Below are positions 28,448-35,652 of a stretch of DNA of 64,000 nucleotides, piece after piece. The stretch is from Massilia sp. Root351. GTDB lineage: Bacteria; Pseudomonadota; Gammaproteobacteria; Burkholderiales; Burkholderiaceae_D. The notes under the pieces are model-generated. The model made no database searches, was not told the DNA's origin, and saw only the letters and a list, made by a program, of their open reading frames with translations. Position 1 is the first letter of the stretch. Every line of letters starts with the position of its first letter. The DNA is taken from assembly GCF_001425045.1 (NCBI RefSeq), contig NZ_LMDJ01000001.1:249859-313858 (forward strand). Direction: 5' to 3'. The translations under genes were made by a program, and so were the position numbers.

Positions 28448-29551
28448 ATGAGCCAGCAGTCGCGACAGCATCCGACGCCACATGCGCCATTGCACGCCGT
28501 GCCGAAATGGCACACGCTCCCCAACGGCGCGGCGCAGGCGGCCGTGCAGCCGCTGCTGCGCGCCGAGGGCGTGAGCCTCGAATACCGCAGCCGGGCGCAC
28601 ACGGTGCGCGCCACGCATGACGTGAGCTTCGATGTCTATCGCGGCGACCGCTTTGTGCTGCTTGGACCTTCGGGCTGCGGCAAGTCGTCGCTGCTGAAGG
28701 CGGCGGGCGGCTTCCTCGCGCCGAGTGCCGGCAGCATCAGCCTGAACGGGCAGGCGGTGCATGGACCGGGACCGGACCGCGTGGCCGTGTTCCAGGAGTT
28801 CGACCAGCTGCCGCCGTGGAAGACTGTGAAGCAGAACGTCATGTTCCCGCTGCTGGCTTCCCGCAAGCTGAAGCGCGGCGAGGCCGAGGAACGCGCCATG
28901 CACTGGATCGGCAAGGTAGGCTTGGCCGGCTTTGCGGACGCGTATCCGCACACGCTGTCGGGCGGCATGAAGCAGCGCGTGGCGATTGCGCGCGCGCTCG
29001 CCATGCAGCCGGAAGTGCTGCTGATGGACGAGCCCTTTGCCGCGCTGGACGCGCTCACGCGCCGCAAGATGCAAGAGGAGCTGGGCCGCCTGTGGGAGGA
29101 GGCGCGCTTCACGCTGCTGTTCGTCACGCACTCGATAGAAGAGGCGCTGGTGGTCGGCAACCGCATCCTGCTGCTGTCGCCGCACCCGGGTCGCGTGCGG
29201 GCCGAGCTGAACAGCCACCAGTTTGGCCTGCACAGCACCGGCAGCCCCGAGTTCCAGGCCGCTGCCAATCGCATCCACCGCTTGCTGTTCGACGAGGATG
29301 TATCCGCCGCGCCCGACAGCGACGCTGCCAGCGCTGCATCGGCCACCGTCACGCCCGCATCCGCAACGGCATCCGCCTCCGCCAGGGATGCCAGGACCGC
29401 CGCTGCTCCGGCCGAAGCCTCCATCTCTGCCGCCGCGATTGCAATCGCCAGTGCGGCTGGCCTGCCGGTGCCGGTCCCGGCATCAACGCCTGCTTTGCCG
29501 CTGGGCCGCTATGATGCCGTGGATGCCATCGGCCGGAGGCTCGCGTTATGA
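28448..29551 (+). CDS. ABC transporter ATP-binding protein, NitT/TauT type, with long Ala-rich tail
   Basis: This 367-residue ATPase has Walker A GPSGCGKS at 73-80, Q-loop VFQEFDQLPPW, signature LSGGMKQR near 170-177 and Walker B LLMDEP near 191-196. A normal TauB/SsuB ends near residue 285. Here about 80 more residues follow that are almost all Ala, Ser, Thr and Pro and end in LGRYDAVDAIGRRLAL. The tail is probably disordered. The stop overlaps the permease start (ATGA). Confidence 0.88.
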   Translation: MSQQSRQHPTPHAPLHAVPKWHTLPNGAAQAAVQPLLRAEGVSLEYRSRAHTVRATHDVSFDVYRGDRFVLLGPSGCGKSSLLKAAGGFLAPSAGSISLNGQAVHGPGPDRVAVFQEFDQLPPWKTVKQNVMFPLLASRKLKRGEAEERAMHWIGKVGLAGFADAYPHTLSGGMKQRVAIARALAMQPEVLLMDEPFAALDALTRRKMQEELGRLWEEARFTLLFVTHSIEEALVVGNRILLLSPHPGRVRAELNSHQFGLHSTGSPEFQAAANRIHRLLFDEDVSAAPDSDAASAASATVTPASATASASARDARTAAAPAEASISAAAIAIASAAGLPVPVPASTPALPLGRYDAVDAIGRRLAL

Positions 29552-30420
29552 ACCTGCTGCTCGAACCGCCGATCCGCCAGGAATTCGAATACGCCGCCGC
29601 GCCGCCGGCGCCGGCCAGCGTCACGCGTCCGCTACCGCTCGCGCAGCGCGTATGGCAGCAGGACTGGCTGCGCAAGGCGTTGATCCTGCTGGCGCTGGCC
29701 GCCGGATGGGAAGCCATCGCGCGCTGGCAGAACAACGACCTGCTGCTGCCCACCTTCCTGCAAACCGCAAGCGCCTTCGCGGCAGGCGTCGCCAGCGGCG
29801 AACTGCTGGAGCGCGTGCGTGTCTCGCTCAGTATCCTGCTGCAAGGCTATGTGCTGGGCGTAGTCGCTGCTTTCGCGCTCACCGCGCTGGCCGTCACCAC
29901 CCGCCTCGGGCGCGACCTGCTGGAAACACTGGTCGCCATGTTCAACCCCTTGCCCGCCATCGCGCTGTTGCCGCTCGCGCTGCTGTGGTTCGGCCTGGGC
30001 AACGGCAGCCTGCTGTTCGTCATCGTGCACGCGGTGCTTTGGCCGCTGGCGCTGGGCGCCTACGCCGGCTTCCAGGGCGTTCCCGAAACGCTGCGCATGG
30101 CCGGCCGCAACTACGGCCTGCGCGGCCTGCCGCTGGTGGTGCAGATCCTCGTCCCCGCCGCGCTGCCCGCGATAGTCTCCGGCCTCAAGATCGGCTGGGC
30201 CTTTGCCTGGCGCACGCTGATCGCCGCCGAGCTGGTGTTCGGCGTCTCGTCCGGCAAGGGAGGTCTGGGCTGGTACATCTTCCAGAACCGCAATGAGCTC
30301 TACACCGACAAAGTCTTCGCCGGCCTGGCCGCCGTGATCCTGATCGGCCTGCTGGTCGACAGCCTGGTGTTCCGCACCCTCGAACGCGCCACCATCCGCC
30401 GCTGGGGTATGCAACGCTGA
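29548..30420 (+). CDS. ABC transporter permease, NitT/TauT type
   Basis: This 290-residue inner membrane permease of the SsuC/TauC class has about six membrane segments after a Pro/Ala-rich N-terminus. The EAA loop region reads ETLRMAGRNYGLRGLPLVVQILVPAALPAIVSGLKIG. It overlaps the ATPase stop and ends the sulfonate-type cassette. The tail end faces the decayed DUF2442 gene, whose stop lies seven bases away on the other strand. Confidence 0.88.
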   Translation: MNLLLEPPIRQEFEYAAAPPAPASVTRPLPLAQRVWQQDWLRKALILLALAAGWEAIARWQNNDLLLPTFLQTASAFAAGVASGELLERVRVSLSILLQGYVLGVVAAFALTALAVTTRLGRDLLETLVAMFNPLPAIALLPLALLWFGLGNGSLLFVIVHAVLWPLALGAYAGFQGVPETLRMAGRNYGLRGLPLVVQILVPAALPAIVSGLKIGWAFAWRTLIAAELVFGVSSGKGGLGWYIFQNRNELYTDKVFAGLAAVILIGLLVDSLVFRTLERATIRRWGMQR

Positions 30421-30426
30421 TGCGGC

Positions 30427-30535
30427 CTATTCCAGAACCCAGCGTCCGTTGCGTTGAATCTGCTCATGCATGGCGTCGGGAGCGAGGTCGCGTGGAATTG
30501 TCCTGCAGCCTGACTTCGATAACCTCCCAGTGCAT
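30427..30535 (-). pseudogene. DUF2442 gene remnant with internal deletion
   Basis: The start MHWEVIEVRLQD (ATG at 30535, after GGGAG) is a normal DUF2442 N-terminus. The same frame then stops at 30464. In the shifted frame the typical DUF2442 C-terminus appears: DLAPDAMHEQIQRNGRWVLE, ending with TAG at 30427. About 45 central codons are missing. The remnant starts two bases after the stop of the DUF4160 remnant, the usual order of this toxin-antitoxin-like pair. Confidence 0.75.
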
Positions 30536-30537
30536 TT

Positions 30538-30684
30538 TTACTCCCAAGGCGGTATGGGATTTGGGCGCTGCAACGTCTGGCACCACTGCCAGTTGGTGAG
30601 CAGTTCGTTCTGATGTAGCTTAGCCCAGCCAAGCACGAGGCTCAAGGCGCGAAGCGTCTCATGGAACGAGCGAATCGTGGGCAT
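30538..30684 (-). pseudogene. DUF4160 gene remnant with internal deletion
   Basis: This 48-codon frame starts MPTI with GGAG six bases upstream and ends ALSLVLGWAKLHQNELLTNW, WQWCQTLQRPNPIPPWE-like. The end matches the C-terminus of DUF4160 proteins, and MPTI their first residues; the central core with the usual DHxPxHxH histidines is absent, about 35-40 codons. It may still be translated as a 48-residue peptide but is probably inactive. Its partner DUF2442 remnant follows directly. Nothing else coding is seen in 30421-30797. Confidence 0.7.
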
Positions 30685-30797
30685 CAGTTACTCCGGCGTT
30701 CACGGGGGGCAGCCAGCGTACTGCCGCGTGTGCGCTACGGTTTGTGCTATGTCATGCTTGAGCAGAAAAATGGTTAAGATGGCTGTCTTGCCAATTC

Positions 30798-32045
30798 ATG
30801 AAAGCCATACTCATGCGTCATGCATATGCTTTTTTGCTCGCCTTCGGACTCACCGCCGCCCACGCCGCCGAAGCGCCTGCCGAGGCGGCGCTCAAGCACG
30901 CCAAGGCGCTGCTGGACAAGGTGCCGCTGGTGGACGGCCATAACGACCTGCCGTGGACCATACGTGAGGACAAGGCCCATCCGATGGATGTGGATGCCTA
31001 CGACCTGCGCAAGCTGAACGGCCAGCAGACCGACTTGCCGCGCCTGAAGGAAGGCCGCGTGGCGGTGCAGTTCTGGAGCGTGTTCGTGCCCGGCGAACTG
31101 AAACAGGGCTGGGCGCGCACCCAGCTGGAGCAGATCGACCTGGCCAAGCGCATGATCGCGCGCTACCCGGAACGCCTGGTGCTGGCCACCCGCAGCACCG
31201 ACATCGCCAAGGCCCGCAAGGCCGGCAAGCTGGCCAGCTTCATCGGCATGGAGGGGGGCCACGTCATCGAAAACAGCCTGGGCGCGCTGCGCGCCTATTA
31301 CGACCTGGGCGCCCGCTACATGACCTTGACCCACAACGTGACCCTGGACTGGGCCGACGCCGCCCTCGACCTGCCGCGCAACAAGGGCCTGAGCAACTTC
31401 GGCAAGGAAGTGGTGCGCGAGATGAACCGCCTCGGCATGCTGGTGGACCTGAGCCACACCAGCCCGGACGTGATGCGCCAGGCGCTCGACACCAGCGCAG
31501 CGCCGGTCATCTTCTCCCACTCCAGCGCCCGCGCGCTGGTGGACCATCCGCGCAACGTGCCGGACGACGTGCTGGCCCGCATGGCGGCCAACGGCGGCGT
31601 GGTGATGGTGACCTTCGTGCCGGCCTTCGTCTCCACCGACTACATGCGCTGGAAGGACGGCCTGATCGCCCGCACCCGCACCATGGAGCGCGACAGCCCC
31701 GCCTACAAGGTGGTGGAAGCGGCCTATATCAGGCAGGCCGGCCCCGCGCCCAAGACCACCTTGCAGCAGGTGGCCGACCATATCGATCACGTGGCCAAGG
31801 TGGCCGGCATGGACCATGTGGGCCTCGCCGCCGATTTCGACGGCGGCGCCACCACCGAGGGCTTGAATGACGTGTCCACCTACCCGGCGCTGTTCGCCGA
31901 ACTGATACAGCGCGGCTGGAAGGACGCCGACCTGGCCAAGCTGGCCGGCGGCAACATCATCCGCGCGCTGGCCAAGGCCGAACAGGTCGCCGCCCGCCTG
32001 CAGAAAGAGCGCGCGCCCTCCATCGCCGGGCTGCCGGCAAAATAG
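30798..32045 (+). CDS. Membrane dipeptidase (peptidase M19, renal dipeptidase family)
   Basis: This 415-residue zinc dipeptidase has a signal peptide (to about residue 23, AHAA). Metal-binding and family motifs are DGHNDLPW near residue 47 (HxD), the bridging Glu in IGMEGGHVIENSLGALR, LVDLSHTS, and FSHSSARALVDHPRNVPDD. It hydrolyses dipeptides, often with a D-residue, in the periplasm. An ATG 15 bases downstream (30813) is an alternative start. It is a single gene upstream of the nitrate locus. Confidence 0.93.
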   Translation: MKAILMRHAYAFLLAFGLTAAHAAEAPAEAALKHAKALLDKVPLVDGHNDLPWTIREDKAHPMDVDAYDLRKLNGQQTDLPRLKEGRVAVQFWSVFVPGELKQGWARTQLEQIDLAKRMIARYPERLVLATRSTDIAKARKAGKLASFIGMEGGHVIENSLGALRAYYDLGARYMTLTHNVTLDWADAALDLPRNKGLSNFGKEVVREMNRLGMLVDLSHTSPDVMRQALDTSAAPVIFSHSSARALVDHPRNVPDDVLARMAANGGVVMVTFVPAFVSTDYMRWKDGLIARTRTMERDSPAYKVVEAAYIRQAGPAPKTTLQQVADHIDHVAKVAGMDHVGLAADFDGGATTEGLNDVSTYPALFAELIQRGWKDADLAKLAGGNIIRALAKAEQVAARLQKERAPSIAGLPAK

Positions 32046-32059
32046 TGATCGTTCGGGGG

Positions 32060-32075
32060 TGGTTTGATTCTTGCT
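32060..32075 (+). promoter_or_regulatory. Sigma-54 type promoter candidate of nasT
   Basis: TGGTTTG-ATTC-TTGCT keeps the invariant GG (32061-32062) and GC (32073-32074) with the required 10 bases between them and a perfect TTGCT. Three bases of the -24 box differ from TGGCACG. Transcription would start near 32086, about 22 bases before nasT. An inverted repeat GATTC/GAATC flanks it (32066-32070 and 32090-32094). Confidence 0.5.
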
Positions 32076-32107
32076 AGTAACCCAGTATTGAATCAGAGCA
32101 CCCCAAG

Positions 32108-32725
32108 ATGGCATCCAAGCGACAATCAGCGCCCCCGGCGCGCAATCTACGTATCGTGGTGGTCCAGGCGGCCGACGCGGCAACGCGCGCGCACGCCCTG
32201 AACGCCGGCCTGCAGGAGGCGGGCTACGAGATCGTCGCCTCCCTTCCCGCCGACATGCATCTGCCCGAGCAGATCGCCCTGCTGCAGCCCGACATGATCA
32301 TCATCGACGCCGAATCGGACGCGCGCGACGTGCTGGAGCACATCGTCATCGCCACCCGCGACGAGCGCCGCCCCATCGTCATGTTTACCGAGGACGACGC
32401 TCCTTCCAGCATGGAAGCGGCGATGGCGGCCGGCGTGTCCGCGTACATCGTGGCGGGCCTGCAGGCCGAGCGCATCAAGCCGGTGCTGAACGTGGCGCTG
32501 GCGCGCTTCAAGCAGGAGCAGAAGCTGCTGGCCGAACTGGACGACACCCGCCACAAACTGGCCGAACGCAAGGTGATTGACCGTGCCAAGGGCCTGCTGA
32601 TGACGCGCCACGGCATGACCGAGGACGCGGCCTACCAGAAGCTGCGCAGCATGGCCATGAACAAGAATTTGAAGCTTGCCGAGATCGCCCAGCGCATCCT
32701 CGACGTCGAGGATTTACTGGGCTGA
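32108..32725 (+). CDS. nasT: NasT, ANTAR-domain RNA-binding antiterminator
   Basis: This 205-residue protein has an N-terminal receiver-like domain (about 14-130, with DMIIIDAES) and a C-terminal ANTAR domain (about 146-200: LAERKVIDRAKGLLMTRHGMTEDAAYQKLRSMAM). In known systems NasT binds a two-hairpin leader RNA and prevents termination before nitrate assimilation genes, and is held inactive by NasS without nitrate. Both the NasS partner (just downstream) and a matching leader (35523-35630) are present here. Confidence 0.9.
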   Translation: MASKRQSAPPARNLRIVVVQAADAATRAHALNAGLQEAGYEIVASLPADMHLPEQIALLQPDMIIIDAESDARDVLEHIVIATRDERRPIVMFTEDDAPSSMEAAMAAGVSAYIVAGLQAERIKPVLNVALARFKQEQKLLAELDDTRHKLAERKVIDRAKGLLMTRHGMTEDAAYQKLRSMAMNKNLKLAEIAQRILDVEDLLG

Positions 32726-32734
32726 TTTTGGTGC

Positions 32735-32757
32735 ATGCACCATTATGGTGCATTTTT
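32735..32757 (+). terminator. Palindrome between nasT and nasS: terminator-like and NtrC-site-like
   Basis: ATGCACCA-TTA-TGGTGCAT followed by five T is an 8-bp perfect hairpin with T run, fitting an intrinsic terminator. The core TGCACCA-N3-TGGTGCA (32736-32752) is also a perfect NtrC site as known from glnA. A third GGTGCA copy (32730-32735) allows an alternative pairing. Which role applies cannot be decided from sequence. Confidence 0.65.
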
Positions 32758-32773
32758 GTAGAGGAAAAGAGCG

Positions 32774-33916
32774 ATGACGAAGCATGCGGCACCGGAAAAG
32801 CAAGTGGTCAGGATCGGGTTCAACCCGCTGACCGACTGCGCCTCCGTGATCATGGCTGCGGTGCTGGGCTTTGATGAGAAATACGGCATCAAGATCGTGC
32901 CGAGCAAGGAGTCGTCGTGGGCCGGCGTGCGCGACAAGCTGCTCACCGGGGAACTGGACGCGGCGCACTCGCTGTACGGCATGGTGTACGGCACCCAACT
33001 GGGCATCGGCTGGCAAAAGCGCGACATGGCCATCCTGATGAATCTGAACCGCAACGGCCAGGCCATCACCTTGTCGCGCCGCCTGGCCGAGCAGGGCGCG
33101 GTGGACGGCGCTTCGCTGGCCGCGCTGATGAAAAGCGCGCCGCGCACCTACACCTTCGCGCAGACCTTCCCCACCGGCACCCACGCCATGTGGCTGTACT
33201 ACTGGATGGCGGCGCACGGCATCGATCCGATGCGCCATGCGCGCGTGATCACGGTGCCGCCGGCGCAGATGGTGTCCAACCTGGGCGCCGGCCACATGGA
33301 CGGCTTTTGCGCCGGCGAGCCCTGGGGCCATCGCGCCGTGATGGACGGCATCGGCATTACCGCCGCCACCAGCCAGCAGATCTGGCCCGAGCATCCGGAA
33401 AAGGTGCTGGCCGCGTCGGCCGAATTCGCGCGCACGCATCCCAACACCTGCCGCGCGGTGATTGCCGCCGTGCTGGAGGCCAGCCGCTGGATAGACGCCA
33501 GCGCCGCCAACCGCATGGCCATGGCCGAGATCATTTCGGCCGTGCCCTACGTGAACACCAGCAAGGACGTGATCTGCCAGCGCATCCTGGGCCACTACCA
33601 GGACGGCCTGGGCAAGAGCTGGGAAGACCCGCACCCGCTGCGCTTCCACCACGAAGGCGCGGTGAATTTCCCTTACCTGTCGGACGGCATGTGGTTCATG
33701 ACCCAGCAACGGCGCTGGGGCCTGCTCAAGGCCGATCCCGACTACCTGGCCGTGGCCAGTTCGGTACACCAGATAAACCTATACCGCGAAGCAGCGGAAA
33801 TGACGGAGACACCCGTGCCGCAAAGCGTCCTGCGCAGTTCCACGCTGATGGATGGCAAACAGTGGAACGGCAGCGACCCGGAACGCTATGCGGCGTCCTT
33901 CAGCATCAGGCAGTAG
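32774..33916 (+). CDS. nasS: NasS-type nitrate sensor (NrtA-like, no signal peptide)
   Basis: This 380-residue protein is related to the periplasmic nitrate-binding protein NrtA, but it begins directly MTKHAAPEKQVVRIGFNPLT with no signal peptide. That marks it as the cytoplasmic nitrate/nitrite sensor NasS, which binds NasT and releases it when nitrate is present. Typical stretches are GVRDKLLTGELDAAHSLYGM and GHMDGFCAGEPWGHRAV. It lies 48 bases after nasT. Confidence 0.87.
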   Translation: MTKHAAPEKQVVRIGFNPLTDCASVIMAAVLGFDEKYGIKIVPSKESSWAGVRDKLLTGELDAAHSLYGMVYGTQLGIGWQKRDMAILMNLNRNGQAITLSRRLAEQGAVDGASLAALMKSAPRTYTFAQTFPTGTHAMWLYYWMAAHGIDPMRHARVITVPPAQMVSNLGAGHMDGFCAGEPWGHRAVMDGIGITAATSQQIWPEHPEKVLAASAEFARTHPNTCRAVIAAVLEASRWIDASAANRMAMAEIISAVPYVNTSKDVICQRILGHYQDGLGKSWEDPHPLRFHHEGAVNFPYLSDGMWFMTQQRRWGLLKADPDYLAVASSVHQINLYREAAEMTETPVPQSVLRSSTLMDGKQWNGSDPERYAASFSIRQ

Positions 33917-33940
33917 TAGAAACCCACCAAGAGGGTGCAG

Positions 33941-34615
33941 ATGGCAAATTACGGAGCGGCCGCACTGGCCACCAAGAACGAAGCGCCCGCGCTGTCGGGC
34001 GAAGTATTTGGCGCATTGATCAATCTTTCCGGCCGGCGGCGCTTCACGTCGCAGCGCCTGGTGCTGTACGCGGTGCTGGCCGGCCAAGGCCAGGAAAACG
34101 CCGCCGCCACCGCGCGCGAGGCGCTGGCGCTGTTCCGCGGCGCCCACCACGCGCTGGTGGAGGGCAGCGATACCGTGCCGGGCATCTTCTGCCCCGAGCT
34201 GGAGGAGGTCTACTTCGGCCGCCCCGGCGGCGATCGCCAGATCCGGGACTTCATGGACCTGGCCGAGCGCACCCTGCGGGCCTGCGAGGACGAGTCGCGC
34301 GGCGCGCAGGCGCTGCTGGCCCAGCTGGTCGAGATGACAACGCCGGTGCTGGCGCTGCTGAACCAGATCACCGCCATCTATGAAGAGCAGTCCAAAAAGC
34401 ACGCGCTGCTGATGAAAAAGCAGCTGCGCGGGGTGATCACGGAAATCGAAACCATTGCCAAGCAGGCCAAGATGGTGGCCTTCAACGCGCGCATCGTGGC
34501 GGCGCGGGCCGGTTTCGCCGGGCGCGAATTCGCCGTGGTGGCGGGCGTGCTGTCGAACATCACCGGCGAAATCGACGACATGGTGAAAACGGCCCTGAAC
34601 ACGGCCAATGCATAG
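33941..34615 (+). CDS. Soluble MCP-tip-like protein in the nas locus
   Basis: This 224-residue protein has no membrane helix. The last 60 residues (EIETIAKQAKMVAFNARIV, AARAGFAGREFAVVAGVLSNI) match the signalling hairpin tip of methyl-accepting chemotaxis proteins, but the long coiled-coil arms and a receptor part are missing. The N-terminal 130 residues are helical and unrecognised. The ATG at 33941 follows GAGGG. It lies between nasS and cobA with short gaps, so it is likely co-expressed with the nitrate genes. Its role is unknown. Confidence 0.7.
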   Translation: MANYGAAALATKNEAPALSGEVFGALINLSGRRRFTSQRLVLYAVLAGQGQENAAATAREALALFRGAHHALVEGSDTVPGIFCPELEEVYFGRPGGDRQIRDFMDLAERTLRACEDESRGAQALLAQLVEMTTPVLALLNQITAIYEEQSKKHALLMKKQLRGVITEIETIAKQAKMVAFNARIVAARAGFAGREFAVVAGVLSNITGEIDDMVKTALNTANA

Positions 34616-34624
34616 GAGCGTAGC

Positions 34625-35437
34625 ATGAACCAGCAAGGCAAAGTCACCCTGGTGGGCGCCGGTCCCGGCGACCCGGACCTGCTCACCCTCAAGGCCGCCA
34701 AGGCCATCGCCGCCGCCGACGTGCTGCTGGTGGACGACCTGGTGAACCCGGACATCCTGGCCTGCGCATCGCCGCGGGCGCGCGTAGTCCAGGTCGGCAA
34801 GCGCGGCGGCTGCCAGTCCACGCCGCAGGAATTCATCGAGCGGCTGATGATCGCCGAAGCGCGCGCCGGCCAGCATGTGGTGCGCCTGAAGGGCGGCGAC
34901 CCCTACCTGTTCGGGCGCGGCGGCGAAGAGCGCGCGCAGCTGCTGGCGCACGGCATACAAGTGGAGGTGGTGCCCGGCATCAGCAGCGGCCTGGCAGCGC
35001 CGTCCAGCATCGGCATCCCGCTCACGCACCGCAGCTGGAGCCAGGGTGCGGTGTTCGTCACCGGCCACGGCAAGGACGCCGGCTCGGAGCCGAACTGGCC
35101 GGCGCTGGCGCAAAGCGGGCTGACCCTGGTGATCTATATGGGCGTGGCGCGCTGCGCCGCAATACAGGCCGGCCTGCTGGCCGGCGGCGCGCGCCCGGAC
35201 ACGCCGGTGGCGGTGGTGCAATCGGCCACCCGTGACGCGCAGCGCCAGCTGATCACCACGCTGGGCGAACTGCCCCAGGCGCTGGCCGCCAGCGGCCTGG
35301 GCAGCCCCAGCATCATCGTGGTGGGCGACGTGGTGCGCTGCGCGGACGCATGGGGCGGTGCACACGATGGTGCACCCGCATACGCACCATCGGAGTGCGC
35401 TGTTGCACCGCAATATGCCACCGGCACCCTGAATTAA
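34625..35437 (+). CDS. cobA: Uroporphyrinogen-III C-methyltransferase
   Basis: This 270-residue SUMT makes precorrin-2 on the way to siroheme, the cofactor of NirB. Family motifs are VTLVGAGPGDPDLLTLKA at the start, VRLKGGDPYLFGRGGEE near residue 90, and VVPGISSGLAAPSSIGIPLTHR. The last 25 residues (after GDVVRCADAWG) extend beyond the catalytic domain and coincide with DNA that carries NtrC-like sites for the next promoter. It is a stand-alone CobA-type enzyme, not a CysG fusion. Confidence 0.93.
   Translation: MNQQGKVTLVGAGPGDPDLLTLKAAKAIAAADVLLVDDLVNPDILACASPRARVVQVGKRGGCQSTPQEFIERLMIAEARAGQHVVRLKGGDPYLFGRGGEERAQLLAHGIQVEVVPGISSGLAAPSSIGIPLTHRSWSQGAVFVTGHGKDAGSEPNWPALAQSGLTLVIYMGVARCAAIQAGLLAGGARPDTPVAVVQSATRDAQRQLITTLGELPQALAASGLGSPSIIVVGDVVRCADAWGGAHDGAPAYAPSECAVAPQYATGTLN
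35359..35399 (+). promoter_or_regulatory. NtrC-type enhancer sites inside the end of cobA
   Basis: TGCAC-N6-GTGCA (35359-35374) and CGCAC-N7-GTGCG (35383-35399) resemble NtrC binding sites (TGCACC-N5-GGTGCA). They lie about 100-130 bases before the sigma-54 promoter at 35494, the usual enhancer distance. The same DNA forms a 9-bp stem (35365-35373 with 35384-35392). The sites are seen; NtrC binding is inferred. Confidence 0.55.
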
Positions 35438-35493
35438 GTTCGTTGAAGTAACAATATCGGCCGCTCCCCCCTGTAAACCGCACTGCGCCTGTC

Positions 35494-35509
35494 TGGCACG
35501 CCTCTTGCA
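35494..35509 (+). promoter_or_regulatory. Sigma-54 promoter of the nitrate assimilation operon
   Basis: TGGCACG-CCTC-TTGCA matches the sigma-54 consensus TGGCACG-N4-TTGCW at every position. The transcript should start near 35520, three bases before the first leader hairpin, giving a leader of about 133 bases before the transporter gene. Confidence 0.9.
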
Positions 35510-35522
35510 AAGGATAAGGACA

Positions 35523-35588
35523 GGATCAATGGCGATCCCCCAAACAAATGCGCTGGTCTAACGACGGACTGGCAGGACAACGGCGTCC
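35523..35588 (+). promoter_or_regulatory. ANTAR-type leader RNA hairpins (NasT target)
   Basis: Three hairpins with six-base loops follow the sigma-54 start: GGATC-AATGGC-GATCC (35523-35538), a wobble-containing 8-bp stem around loop AACGAC (35552-35573), and GGAC-AACGGC-GTCC (35575-35588). Each loop has A at position 1 and G at position 4, the known signature for ANTAR proteins such as NasR and NasT. The third hairpin shares bases with the 5' arm of the terminator, so the two exclude each other. Confidence 0.85.
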
Positions 35589-35630
35589 GCCCAGCTTGAT
35601 GTTAGATCAAGGCTGCGCGGACGCTTTTTT
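35583..35630 (+). terminator. Regulated intrinsic terminator in the nas leader
   Basis: GCGTCCGC (35583-35590) pairs with GCGGACGC (35617-35624), with inner CTTGAT/ATCAAG pairs, and is followed by six T. It lies 23 bases before the transporter ATG, so by default transcription should stop. Binding of NasT to the leader hairpins should favour read-through. Confidence 0.9.
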
Positions 35631-35652
35631 GTTTTCTAGACGGGATAAAAAA

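Noticed and set aside
32735-32753. The nasT-nasS palindrome as a second ANTAR leader
   Set aside because: Its loop is three to five bases, not a hexaloop with A1 and G4, and no second hairpin of that kind lies next to it.
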